Shown here in pieces: positions 1 to 7,694 of a stretch of DNA of 8,643 bases. The notes beneath the pieces were generated by a model that was not told the DNA's origin, ran no database searches, and was given only the letters and a program-made list of their open reading frames with translations. The DNA comes from JBCDGZ01 sp038750655 (GTDB lineage: Bacteria; Bacteroidota; Bacteroidia; Chitinophagales; Saprospiraceae). Position 1 is the first letter of the stretch, and each line of letters opens with the position of its first letter. The stretch covers positions 1 to 8,643 of the forward strand of contig JBCDGZ010000215.1 of assembly GCA_038750655.1 (NCBI GenBank), written 5' to 3'. Position numbers and translations under genes: made by a program.

Positions 1-50
1 CTTAGATTATTAAAACTAAACACATTCTGATGGGCAGATGTTCGCAATAA

Positions 51-149
51 ATGGAGAAAAATAAAAGTAAAAAAAATAATGCAAGAAGATTTAGAAGACG
101 CGCTACAGACGTGAAAAAATTAGATCGAACGGCGGCTGAACAAAATTAA
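51..149 (+). CDS. possible small basic ORF (32 aa), doubtful
   Basis: An ATG directly after an in-frame TAA opens a 32-codon frame ending in TAA. The product would be strongly basic, with a Lys/Asn-rich start and an Arg-rich middle (ARRFRRRATD, residues 11-20). I recognise no family. The stretch is A-rich, so AAA and AGA codons appear by chance, and no clear ribosome-binding or promoter signal precedes it. It ends 43 bp before folE. It could equally be part of the folE 5' leader, so this is a candidate only. Confidence 0.18.
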   Translation: MEKNKSKKNNARRFRRRATDVKKLDRTAAEQN

Positions 150-162
150 TGAATACGATGTT

Positions 163-170
163 TAGGTTTG
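163..170 (+). promoter_or_regulatory. putative Bacteroidota -7 promoter element of folE
   Basis: TAGGTTTG matches the Bacteroidota -7 consensus TAnnTTTG exactly. It would place a transcription start near 177, leaving a short A/T-rich leader of about 16 nt before the folE ATG at 193. No good TTTG-type -33 element is visible about 20 bp upstream, so this rests on the -7 match and its position. Confidence 0.4.
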
Positions 171-192
171 TGTTTACAATAAAATTACACAA

Positions 193-852
193 ATGCATAT
201 ACAAGAAAAAATACGGATCGAACTGGAAGGCGACAATCACGTTATGACAAGCATAGAAACACCTATGCTTCCCGATGCTTTTGACAAAAGTGATGAGGAA
301 AAAATTGATATTATTCAAGATTGTTTTGCGGTGATCATGGAAACGTTAGGGCTCGATCTGAAAGATGACAGCCTCAAAGGCACCCCCTATCGTGTGGCAA
401 AGATGTACGTCAAGGAAATTTTTGCTGGGTTGGACCCAAAGAATAAACCCAAAATCTCTGTCTTCGACAATAAGTACCAGTACAACAAGATGCTGATTGA
501 GAAAAATATTACGCTCCGATCAGCCTGTGAGCACCACTTTTTGCCGATTTCGGGGGTAGCCCACGTGGGTTATATTTCAACAGGAAAGGTGATTGGATTA
601 TCTAAAATAAATCGGATAGTGGACTATTTTGGAAGCCGCCCTCAAGTACAGGAAAGACTGACGGTTCAGATTTACAATGAGCTGAAAAAAGAACTCAACA
701 CTGACCATGTCATCGTAGTTATTGACGCAGAGCACATGTGTGTTTCCGCGCGAGGGATTAAAGATCAGACCAGTTCTACCGTGACCATGGAATACGGCGG
801 TAGATTCAAGGAAGCGTCCTACCGCGACGACTTTCTCAAACTGATCCAGTAA
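193..852 (+). CDS. folE: GTP cyclohydrolase I
   Basis: Cytosolic zinc enzyme that converts GTP to 7,8-dihydroneopterin triphosphate and formate. This is the entry step to tetrahydrofolate and, in some bacteria, to other pterins and queuosine. The 219 residues match the usual length (about 220). The zinc and active-site segment SACEHHFLPISG (residues 110-121) supplies Cys112, His114 and His115. The second segment, HMCVSARGIKDQ (181-192), supplies His181 and the third zinc ligand, Cys183. These sit two residues later than Cys110 and Cys181 of the E. coli enzyme. GLSKINRIVDYFGSRPQVQE (135-154) is the typical family core, and GTPYRVAKMY (63-72) the helical N-terminal part. The start at 193 gives the family's normal N-terminal extension; Met18 (244) is a possible later start. 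There is no Shine-Dalgarno sequence, as is usual in this phylum. No folate or pterin gene lies next to it in the window, so it appears to be transcribed alone. Confidence 0.97.
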   Translation: MHIQEKIRIELEGDNHVMTSIETPMLPDAFDKSDEEKIDIIQDCFAVIMETLGLDLKDDSLKGTPYRVAKMYVKEIFAGLDPKNKPKISVFDNKYQYNKMLIEKNITLRSACEHHFLPISGVAHVGYISTGKVIGLSKINRIVDYFGSRPQVQERLTVQIYNELKKELNTDHVIVVIDAEHMCVSARGIKDQTSSTVTMEYGGRFKEASYRDDFLKLIQ

Positions 853-1225
853 TTCTAAATTGTCCCCCAAAGCTTTGAAGAAAAGAAGCACGACCCAAAA
901 GTGTTTCTTTCCTTCATCGCTTTCGATTTAACCCCTAGGCCATTCGACTCTCCCACCTCCGCATTTGATTGAGCACAGAGCGCTCAAAATGAAATAGTGC
1001 AGAAAATTACTTTCCCACACAATAGTCTTCTCAAAAGAGGCGTTATGCTCCTGGCTTAACTTTCTGGCCACTCCCCCTTTTGTACAATCCCCCTTTCCAT
1101 TCTACACAGCCTTCATAAGTTTTACTAAAGATTCATTTATTCACGTAAGTTGAAATAGGCGATTATTCATTATCATTGAGTTGTCATTGCTTATCATCAA
1201 CTTCAATTGATCAAAAACGAATTCC
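853..1225. other. gene-free intergenic region between folE and the secreted enzyme
   Basis: These 373 bp hold no convincing ORF on either strand. Apart from the folE 3' hairpin listed separately, a small perfect hairpin is visible: TTGAGC (969-974) pairs with GCTCAA (982-987) over a 7-base loop, with no T-run. A weak 7-of-8 match to TAnnTTTG (TAAGTTTT, 1116-1123) could belong to a promoter for the downstream gene. Overlapping 8-bp palindromes TCAATTGA and TTGATCAA (1203-1214) lie just before the start codon and might be an operator, but nothing else supports that. Confidence 0.6.
876..916 (+). terminator. putative folE 3' hairpin / terminator
   Basis: Positions 876-891 pair with 901-916 over a 9-base loop. 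There are 14 Watson-Crick pairs, one G-U pair (888/904) and one A-C mismatch (881/911). The stem begins 24 bp after the folE stop codon. The descending arm is U-rich in the transcript (GUGUUUCUUUCCUUC), although no clean U-tract follows. It fits a non-canonical intrinsic terminator or a 3'-end stabilising hairpin. Confidence 0.5.
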
Positions 1226-4200
1226 ATGAGGATCAGTATTACTTATTTTTTACTGTGTGTATTTCTTTTCCTTACCTCCTTCCTTCAAGCCCAATCGATC
1301 GATCAGTTCATTCTGGTCAATGCCGCTAGCAACCAGGACATCATGCCTTTACAGGATGGGAGTGTTGTAAATTTAACGGCGCTGGGGACGGCCCTCAATG
1401 TAAGGGCGGTGGTCAATGGAGCCGTAGGCAGCGTCCGCTTCGGCTGGGACGGCAATGCCAACTTTCAGATGGAAAACACCGCTCCCTACGCATTGGCGGG
1501 CGATAGTAATGGGAATTATAATAGCTGGACGCCGGGGCTGGGCAGCCATACGCTTACTGCGACGGCCTACGCTGGTCAAAATGCGAGCGGTGCCGTTTTG
1601 CATCAGCTGAGCATTAATTTCATGGTGATAGAAGATGTGGTCAGTATCGAATTACCTAATAACCCCGGGACCGGGGAGGTTTTCATTACTGGCGAACGCA
1701 AAAAATGGCATAAGATCACCCTCTCTTTTGACGGACCGGCTTACTCAGAGCTGGATGGCAGCCTTAACCCCTTTTTGGATTACCGCTTGGTGGCCACCTT
1801 CACTAAGGGCAATAAAAGCTACCAGGTGCCGGGCTATTTCGCGGCTGATGGCAATGCCGCTGAAACCAGCGCCAACGCGGGCAATGTCTGGCGAGTGCAT
1901 TTTGCCCCGGACGAAACCGGCGATTGGAACTATTCCATTTCCTACAGAATAGGAGCCAATATAGCAGTCAGCACCAACATGAACGATGGAACACCAGTGC
2001 CTCCAATCGATGGACAGACAGGAACCTTGTCGATCGACAATACCGATAAAACGGGCCGGGACAACAGAGCAAAGGGCCGCTTGCAATACGTCGGACAGTC
2101 CTATCTGCAGTACGCCGAAACGGGTGAGTATTTCATCAAGGGAGGAGCCGATGCCCCCGAAAATTTCTTGGCCTACGAAGATTTTGATAATACCTCCAAC
2201 GTCGGTGGGCGAAGGAAATCCTGGGCCCCGCACGCCGGAGACTGGAACAATGGCGATCCCAGCTGGCAAAATGGCAAAGGAACGGAGATTATTGGCGCCG
2301 TGAATTACCTGGCGGCCAAGGGCCTCAATGTGTTTTCTTTTCTCACTATGAATATTGAGGGAGATGATGAAAATGTATTCCCCTATGTCGCCAATAATAA
2401 TTTCCGGCGGTTGGATTGCTCCAAACTGGATCAATGGGAAATCGTTTTCGAACACGCCGATCAATTGGGGATGTACTTGCATTTTAAGACCCAGGAAACG
2501 GAAAATGACCAGTTATTGGATGGCGGCGATGTAGGGATCGAACGCCAATTGTATTACCGAGAACTGATCGCTCGATTTGGCCACCATTTGGCACTCAACT
2601 GGAACACTGGCGAAGAGAATACCCAAACCACCGCCCAACAGAGAGCGATGGCCCAATGGTTCGAAGATCAAGATCCCTACAATCACCATCGGGTAATTCA
2701 TACCTACCCCAACGACCATGATGCCGTTTATGGGCCACTGGTCGGCAATCAATCTGCTTATACTGGCGCTTCCATACAGACTCATTGGAACCAGGTTCAT
2801 CGCGCAACCAGAGATTGGATTGATAATGCCAATGCTGCGGGGAAAGCCTGGGTGGTGGCCAATGATGAACAGGGCAATGCCAATACAGGGGTTCCCCCCG
2901 ACCCCGGCTATCCAGGCTACAACGGCAGTAACCCAGACTTGGACGACATCCGCAAGGAGGTCCTTTGGGGCAATTTGATCGCTGGTGGAGCCGGGGTGGA
3001 GTATTACTTTGGCTATCAGCTGCCCGAGTCAGATTTAAGTTTGCAGGATTACCGTAGTCGCGATTTAAGCTGGGACTATGTACGCCATGCGCTGTCATTT
3101 TTCAGCATACTCCCGGTCACGGCTATGGATTCCCAAGACGATTTGGTAGATAATGGCTGGTGCTTCGCCCAACCGGGCCAAACCTACGCGATCTACCTAA
3201 AAGACGGAGGAAGCAGCACCCTCGAGCTTCCCGACAATGCCACCTATTCGGTACAATGGTATAATCCCCGCACGGGTATTTTTACGCAAGGGGCAGTCAG
3301 CACAGTGACGGGGCCAATGGCTGATCTGGGTGCGCCTCCTTCGAATACTAATCAAGACTGGGCGATATTGGTTACCCGAAATTTGGGCGGTAACGCCGCT
3401 CCGACCGCTCAGTTTACAACTGACCGAACCAGCGGCGTAGCGCCTCTAGCCATTCAATTTGATGCCTCCGCCTCTGTGGATACAGATGGTACGATCAGTA
3501 GTTATGCATGGAATTTTGGAGATGGCAATACCGCAAATGGACGAGAAGTGAGTCATACCTACCTCGATCCGGGTACCTACATTGCTCAGTTGACTGTCAC
3601 GGATAACGACGGGGCCATCGCCACCGCTACACGCAGCATTGAAGTCAGTGAGCCGACGGGAGGCCCCTGCGAAACGCCCATCACGCTATTTTCCAGAGAT
3701 TTCCCCTATCAAAATACCAACTTCTACCTCGATGATTTCACGGGAACGGACCTGCTAGCCGTCGACCCCAACACTCACCAATCGGCGGAAGTTGCCCAGG
3801 CCTTCCCTGGCCCCAGCTGTACCTATGACATCACCTTCCACGGTGTTGGGGAGAAAGATGGCCGTTCCCGGTTTAAGCTATTCGTCAACGGGCACTTTTT
3901 AGGAGACTGGCGATTGCCGCTTAGCGGTTTGGACTGGGAGTTGGGTGCCAATTACAATAACACCTTCTACAATATCCCCGTCAAGCAAGGAGATGAGATC
4001 AAAGTATATGCAGAGGTGGCTACAGATGGTACGGAATTCAGTCGGGGGCGCTGGCTAAAGATTGACTTTAAGCCGGTAGAGGGGGGCTCGGGCTGTGCAG
4101 CGATTTGGGAAGAGCAGGATGGATTGGTGGTCATCGAAATGGAGAATAATATTTTGACAGAATCCTGGGAAAGCAGCACTGAGGTGGGGGGCTTTAGTGG

Positions 4201-5206
4201 GAACAGCTATATCCAGTGGACAGGGGGGCAGCATTTTAATGCTACTGGAAATGGTGTACTGAATTATGCCGTGCAAATCCATACGCCGGGCACCTATGTT
4301 TTTGATTGGCGTGTTGGGGTGGGCTTCGGCAATAGTTCCACAGAGCACAATGACAGCTGGTTGAAAATTGAGGGGGATAATTTTTATGCGATCCGCAGTG
4401 AGAACAACAGCCAGGTGAAGCCTCGGCCGGCCTGTAATAATGACCCCGATTATAACTGCCCGGACGGCAGCAGTACCAATGGGTTTTTCAAAAATTATGG
4501 TGGGCCAATCAGTGGCTGGTCTTGGCAATCCCGGACTTATGATCATGCACCTCACGCGATTTATGCAGACTTTGATGAACCGGGGATTTACAACATCGAG
4601 GTCAACGCCCGATCTTCTTTTCATCGGCTCGATCGCATGGTCCTTTATCAACCTGCGTTGGTAAACATCCTTACCGCCAGGCAACTGTCCAACCCCGAAA
4701 CCTTGTGTACCTCAGCGGATGAATATCAGCTGCAGTTCATCGTAGGGGATGGCAACCAAGCCCTGGCTAATGCGGCAGTGACCGTTAATGGGGCAACGTA
4801 TCTTACCCAGGCAGATGGTACGGTTACTATTCCCAACATTTCAATTGGAACTGTAAATTATCAGGCCGCACTAGATGGCTATACCCCGCAGAACGGGCAG
4901 GTACAGCTGACCGGCAGCTTGACCGTACTCATCACCTTAGATATGTTGTCTAGCGTAACCGATGTAACACCTGACCAGAGCTTCCTAATTTACCCCAACC
5001 CCGCTCAAGAGCTGCTTAACGTTGAATTATCCTCCCCCCAATCCAGCACCCTTAGCATCTATTCCATGAGCGGTCAGCTATTATTACAACAAATTATTAC
5101 CGAATTCAATAATCCCGTCAATATTGCCACCTTACCACAGGGGAGTTACCTGATTGAGATCATTGGAGAGAATTGGACGAAAAGACAGTTGTTTATCAAG
5201 GGATAA
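1226..5206 (+). CDS. T9SS-secreted multimodular glycoside hydrolase-like protein (DUF5060, GH-A-type barrel, PKD, CBM-like modules)
   Basis: Secreted enzyme of 1326 residues, probably acting on a polysaccharide outside the cell. Modules in order: signal peptide (1-22, cleaved near FLQA|QS). An N-terminal beta domain follows (24-136), then a DUF5060-type beta-sandwich (about 138-250, with WHKITLSFDGP and NPFLDYRLVATF). Next is a likely TIM-barrel catalytic region (about 285-635) resembling apiosidase-like/DUF4038 enzymes; its marks are FIKGGADAPENFLAYEDFD (303-321), LNWNTGEEN (457-465) and WVVANDEQGN (542-551). Glu463 or Glu464, and Glu548, are my candidates for catalytic acids. After it comes a collagen-binding-2-like beta domain (about 650-718). 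A PKD domain (724-808) carries the classic YAWNFGDG. An unassigned module spans 815-950. A GH115-C-terminal/malectin-like carbohydrate-binding module (about 957-1143) contains TEHNDSWLKIEG. A carboxypeptidase-regulatory/Ig-like domain (about 1145-1240) and a type A T9SS sorting domain (about 1250-1326, LIYPNP to KRQLFIKG) close the protein. Substrate and exact GH family cannot be assigned from the sequence. No SusC/SusD genes are adjacent. It sits alone between a gene-free region and a strong terminator. Confidence 0.88.
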   Translation: MRISITYFLLCVFLFLTSFLQAQSIDQFILVNAASNQDIMPLQDGSVVNLTALGTALNVRAVVNGAVGSVRFGWDGNANFQMENTAPYALAGDSNGNYNSWTPGLGSHTLTATAYAGQNASGAVLHQLSINFMVIEDVVSIELPNNPGTGEVFITGERKKWHKITLSFDGPAYSELDGSLNPFLDYRLVATFTKGNKSYQVPGYFAADGNAAETSANAGNVWRVHFAPDETGDWNYSISYRIGANIAVSTNMNDGTPVPPIDGQTGTLSIDNTDKTGRDNRAKGRLQYVGQSYLQYAETGEYFIKGGADAPENFLAYEDFDNTSNVGGRRKSWAPHAGDWNNGDPSWQNGKGTEIIGAVNYLAAKGLNVFSFLTMNIEGDDENVFPYVANNNFRRLDCSKLDQWEIVFEHADQLGMYLHFKTQETENDQLLDGGDVGIERQLYYRELIARFGHHLALNWNTGEENTQTTAQQRAMAQWFEDQDPYNHHRVIHTYPNDHDAVYGPLVGNQSAYTGASIQTHWNQVHRATRDWIDNANAAGKAWVVANDEQGNANTGVPPDPGYPGYNGSNPDLDDIRKEVLWGNLIAGGAGVEYYFGYQLPESDLSLQDYRSRDLSWDYVRHALSFFSILPVTAMDSQDDLVDNGWCFAQPGQTYAIYLKDGGSSTLELPDNATYSVQWYNPRTGIFTQGAVSTVTGPMADLGAPPSNTNQDWAILVTRNLGGNAAPTAQFTTDRTSGVAPLAIQFDASASVDTDGTISSYAWNFGDGNTANGREVSHTYLDPGTYIAQLTVTDNDGAIATATRSIEVSEPTGGPCETPITLFSRDFPYQNTNFYLDDFTGTDLLAVDPNTHQSAEVAQAFPGPSCTYDITFHGVGEKDGRSRFKLFVNGHFLGDWRLPLSGLDWELGANYNNTFYNIPVKQGDEIKVYAEVATDGTEFSRGRWLKIDFKPVEGGSGCAAIWEEQDGLVVIEMENNILTESWESSTEVGGFSGNSYIQWTGGQHFNATGNGVLNYAVQIHTPGTYVFDWRVGVGFGNSSTEHNDSWLKIEGDNFYAIRSENNSQVKPRPACNNDPDYNCPDGSSTNGFFKNYGGPISGWSWQSRTYDHAPHAIYADFDEPGIYNIEVNARSSFHRLDRMVLYQPALVNILTARQLSNPETLCTSADEYQLQFIVGDGNQALANAAVTVNGATYLTQADGTVTIPNISIGTVNYQAALDGYTPQNGQVQLTGSLTVLITLDMLSSVTDVTPDQSFLIYPNPAQELLNVELSSPQSSTLSIYSMSGQLLLQQIITEFNNPVNIATLPQGSYLIEIIGENWTKRQLFIKG

Positions 5207-5237
5207 TTCTCCTCTTTATTTCGTAGCATTTACCTTT

Positions 5238-5285
5238 AAAGCCTTGATTGTAAGCCACTTGCACAGCTCATAATCAAGGCTTTTT
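5238..5285 (+). terminator. intrinsic terminator of the secreted enzyme gene
   Basis: AAAGCCTTGATT (5238-5249) pairs perfectly with AATCAAGGCTTT (5272-5283), a 12-bp stem over a 22-base loop, and the run of five T ends at 5285. It starts 31 bp after the stop codon at 5206. The A-rich left base and T-run make it potentially bidirectional, but no minus-strand gene converges on it here. Confidence 0.85.
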
Positions 5286-5336
5286 CTCATAAAACAACGC
5301 CCAATAAAACAATATTTAACAAAACAATTAACACAA

Positions 5337-5344
5337 TAAATTTG
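5337..5344 (+). promoter_or_regulatory. putative Bacteroidota promoter for the lipoprotein block
   Basis: TAAATTTG matches the -7 consensus TAnnTTTG exactly. A TTTA at 5315-5318, one mismatch from the -33 TTTG, lies 18 bp upstream. The pair sits just beyond the strong terminator at 5238-5285, so it is well placed to start a new transcription unit. It would give a leader of about 90 nt to the start codon at 5441. Confidence 0.5.
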
Positions 5345-5440
5345 CGTAGGCATTAGATTCTACAGATATTCGGTTATCATTATTTGATTATCCAGAGTTG
5401 TACAACGAGGAAGCTATTCATCATCTCAAAGCTATTTAAC

Positions 5441-6874
5441 ATGAAATTCCTCCAAATCAGTGTAGCCACGCTACTTTTATTGATGTGCTCTTGCTCAAAA
5501 GAGGCACCGCAGTACCCTCATACATCCACCTCCTCTGTGCCCTTGCTAGCCCAAGAACGTTCTACCGCTACGAAAACACATGAATTAGAAGCCTTCACGG
5601 CTGGTCACGGTCTATTGTTTCGACAATATATGCTTTATGGTTTAGGAAAAGAATGGCGCAACCCGGCGTCCGACTTTTTAGGGCCAGAGGTTGGAGCGAC
5701 CTATGCCGCTAGCTTCGATACCGAACAAAGTAAGCTAGACGCGATGGGCTACCAGGCCTACATCGACAGTCAAGTTGATGCAGAGAAATTTACTGAATAT
5801 TTAGGTGCCGAATTAAAGCGGCTGAACGAGCTATTTGCGCAGCCCAACTACCAGGAATCAACCGATTATCTACAAGACATCAGGACCGCTATCGGCCTGG
5901 AAAAGAATCGCTTACTCCAATCAATAGACGTTCAGGAGGTACCGGTGGTGCTTGACGTGGAAGGCAGTGGCTTTAGTGAGGCCACCTTGATGCTCATTGT
6001 CTATCAGTATCTGGATAACTTAGCAAAAGTATACGAAAGCGGAGCCGCGATCAATTTCCGGCAAGCCTGCTCTTTCCGTCAAGTCTTGGAAGATGTTATA
6101 CAGGGGGTTACCGTAGGGGCAGGGACGGGAGCCATTATAGGAGAAATAGTTGAGTTCTTCTTTGAAGACGAGCTTGAAATAAAGGTATTTGGGGTGGAGC
6201 TTTCTGCCACCATCATAGGAGGCATCGTTGGAGGATTTGTGGGCCTGTTCAATGGCATATTCGGGAATAAGGAGTGCGACTGCGGGCAGGCGGACTTTAT
6301 ACGGATTATAAATGATGGAGAAGAGATTTGTACGCCAGAGGTAGAGGTGGAGGTCGTCGGCAGTGGCGATGATGCAGATACCTGGGAATGGACGGTAACC
6401 GAAGGCAATTCAACGGCGACCTTTATTACGACAGTGCCCCGGCTGACGGTTCGGCAGTTTGACCCTAATTCTGGGGGGATAAGGGTGACATCAAAACCGT
6501 TGTGTACAGAGAGTGATCCAGATTTTATCATTCCAGAATTATTTGACTTGTTTGCTTTAGCTTCACCCAATGCAACAGCTGGAAATTTGAGCGTTAATTG
6601 GCCACAAGTTTCAACCATTTGGGCAGCCCCTGGCAGTATGGTCTCCATTCAATACATAGTAACGGATATACTACCTTTCAATCGGCAGATAAGTTTTAGT
6701 ATTCCGCCATCTTTAGGTACGATAACGAATCTCCAACAATTAGAAAGTCTTCAAACCAATTGGATCATGGTGCAACTCAATGATGCATCCACGAGTGGTT
6801 CGGTAACCATTACCTCTACTAATCTGTGCAGTGGAGCCTCCACGAGTGTGAGTCGAACTATTATCGCTAGGTAA
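5441..6874 (+). CDS. lipoprotein of unknown function with two glycine-rich hydrophobic segments
   Basis: I do not recognise this protein. The frame is open from an ATG at 5384, but the ATG at 5441 gives a normal lipoprotein signal (MKFLQISVATLLLLMCSCSK), so I use it; the product has 476 residues. Numbering from that start, the lipidated residue is probably Cys18 (MCS|C), followed by SKE. Residues about 45-225 are polar, mostly helical and lack known motifs. Next come two hydrophobic Gly-rich segments: about 222-241 (VTVGAGTGAIIGEIVEFF) and about 255-275 (ATIIGGIVGGFVGLFNGIFG). Both contain GxxxG-like spacing, and an acidic stretch (EDELEIK) separates them. A Cys-rich NKECDCG (276-282) follows. 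The rest looks like two Ig/PKD-like beta domains (about 285-360, with DTWEWTV, and about 380-476), and no T9SS sorting domain is present. The mature protein is probably anchored in the outer membrane, with the Gly-rich pair able to insert into a membrane. The next lipoprotein gene starts 76 bp downstream, separated by a hairpin. Confidence 0.8.
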   Translation: MKFLQISVATLLLLMCSCSKEAPQYPHTSTSSVPLLAQERSTATKTHELEAFTAGHGLLFRQYMLYGLGKEWRNPASDFLGPEVGATYAASFDTEQSKLDAMGYQAYIDSQVDAEKFTEYLGAELKRLNELFAQPNYQESTDYLQDIRTAIGLEKNRLLQSIDVQEVPVVLDVEGSGFSEATLMLIVYQYLDNLAKVYESGAAINFRQACSFRQVLEDVIQGVTVGAGTGAIIGEIVEFFFEDELEIKVFGVELSATIIGGIVGGFVGLFNGIFGNKECDCGQADFIRIINDGEEICTPEVEVEVVGSGDDADTWEWTVTEGNSTATFITTVPRLTVRQFDPNSGGIRVTSKPLCTESDPDFIIPELFDLFALASPNATAGNLSVNWPQVSTIWAAPGSMVSIQYIVTDILPFNRQISFSIPPSLGTITNLQQLESLQTNWIMVQLNDASTSGSVTITSTNLCSGASTSVSRTIIAR

Positions 6875-6887
6875 TTACTAACTAAAA

Positions 6888-6930
6888 GTTCATTTAGCAG
6901 TACTCTCTTTATAAAAGCTGCTAAATGAAC
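6888..6930 (+). promoter_or_regulatory. 13-bp stem hairpin in the leader of lipoprotein copy 1
   Basis: GTTCATTTAGCAG (6888-6900) pairs perfectly with CTGCTAAATGAAC (6918-6930) over a 17-base loop. It starts 13 bp after the stop of the preceding gene and ends 20 bp before the ATG at 6951. No T-run follows (next bases CTTAGCAATCC), so it is not a canonical intrinsic terminator. A hairpin at the same place before copy 3 keeps its outer pairing through compensating changes. A role in attenuation, mRNA processing or transcript stability is plausible, as is a weak terminator of the upstream gene. Confidence 0.7.
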
Positions 6931-6950
6931 CTTAGCAATCCATAATAATT
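6917..6950 (+). repeat. conserved 34-bp leader, copy 1
   Basis: The 34 bases before the ATG of copy 1 are identical at 32 positions to 8541-8574 before copy 3. The shared part runs from GCTGCTAAAT through CTTAGCAATCCATAATAATT to the start codon. The region includes the right arm of the hairpin and an A/T-rich translation-initiation region without a Shine-Dalgarno sequence. Confidence 0.85.
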
Positions 6951-7694
6951 ATGCAAAGTAAATTTATAAAACTATCCTGTTGGCTATTAATACTAACCTT
7001 TGCCTTCACAGGATGTGAAAAAGAAGAACCCTTTGAAATTGCAGCGCGAAATACAGATTTTAATTGTGATAATGGAATCACCTCTGACTACTATGTTGCA
7101 GGCATCATAGATGAACAAGAGTTTTGTTTTAATATTGGTGAGCGAGACGAAGGAGGATATTGGGTGTGGACAGCTATGACTTCAACTTTTATCACCAATA
7201 GTCCGCAACTCGAAATTGGAGGTGGCAACACCCAAGGGGCGGTAAGTAGTTGGCTATCCATTGCTTTGCGCCACAACGAGGATGGATTTCACCCAACATT
7301 TGAAATTTCTACTCCCATTATCATCAACAATACCGAAAGTAAATATGAACTGTTCAATAAATATTTTAATCAGGTAGGTGATCTACCTATACGGAACCCC
7401 AATACCCCCTTAACAGAAGGATATAATGTCCAGGTTCAGGTAACCAGTGATGCCACAAAAAATGGATATGCTGGCGCTCGTTGGAGAGCCTATAATTTGG
7501 AAACCGGAGAAGGCGGCCAACCGGACTCCTATCTACGAATTATTTCCTTGACAAAAAGGGAGCGGCCACAAGGAATGGATGTTACCATAGAGTTTGAGTT
7601 TGATGTGCAGTTATATCTACACGGAAAGCAGAATAAGCACTATGGTCGCCTAGAGAACGGGCAGATGCACGCTTCTTTCTTTGTCGAGAAATAG
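6951..7694 (+). CDS. tandem-array lipoprotein of unknown function, copy 1
   Basis: A 247-residue lipoprotein; I recognise no named family. The signal peptide ends in FAFTGC, so Cys22 is the likely lipidated residue, followed by EKEE. That charged stretch resembles the surface-export signals described for Bacteroidota lipoproteins. Two further cysteines, Cys39 (DFNCDNG) and Cys59 (QEFCFNIG), are conserved in copy 2 and could form a disulfide. The mature part looks like an all-beta fold: alternating polar/hydrophobic strands, many aromatics, and no internal membrane segment. Blocks that are nearly or fully unchanged in copy 2 include EGGYW-WTAMTS (67-78), NTQGAVSSWLSIALRH (93-108), YNLETGEGGQPDSYLRI (181-197) and PQGMDVTIEFEFDVQLY (206-222). 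The start is fixed by its match with copies 2 and 3 in both leader and signal peptide. The gene lies 66 bp before copy 2 and is probably co-transcribed with it. Base composition is more A/T-rich than in the enzyme gene (22 of 60 bases G/C at 7081-7140 against 37 of 60 at 1861-1920). Confidence 0.85.
   Translation: MQSKFIKLSCWLLILTFAFTGCEKEEPFEIAARNTDFNCDNGITSDYYVAGIIDEQEFCFNIGERDEGGYWVWTAMTSTFITNSPQLEIGGGNTQGAVSSWLSIALRHNEDGFHPTFEISTPIIINNTESKYELFNKYFNQVGDLPIRNPNTPLTEGYNVQVQVTSDATKNGYAGARWRAYNLETGEGGQPDSYLRIISLTKRERPQGMDVTIEFEFDVQLYLHGKQNKHYGRLENGQMHASFFVEK

Noticed and set aside
1..30. Tail of an upstream gene (nine codons then TGA)
   Set aside because: Too short to show any coding signal; all three + frames hit a stop within the first 30 bases.
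969..987. Short hairpin TTGAGC/GCTCAA as a terminator
   Set aside because: A 6-bp stem with no T-run on either side; chance is a sufficient explanation.
1203..1214. Overlapping palindromes TCAATTGA and TTGATCAA as an operator before the enzyme gene
   Set aside because: Short A/T-rich palindromes are common by chance and no second copy was found nearby.
1745..2482. Long open frames on the minus strand inside the large enzyme gene (also 2595-3098 and 4055-4684)
   Set aside because: They lie wholly inside a gene with clear domains, and their translations show no family motif; they are by-products of its codon usage.
5384..5440. Upstream start for the 5441 lipoprotein, adding 19 residues
   Set aside because: The extra residues (MIIQSCTTRKLFIISKLFN) would displace the lipoprotein signal from the N-terminus, while the ATG at 5441 starts a normal one.
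6079..6648. Minus-strand open frame inside the 5441 lipoprotein gene
   Set aside because: Low-complexity Ser/Pro/Thr-rich translation with no motif, mirroring the coding strand.
6888..6930. Hairpin read as an intrinsic terminator of the upstream gene
   Set aside because: No T-run follows the stem, and its position relative to the next ATG is conserved in copy 3. It is kept as a leader element, though weak termination is not excluded.
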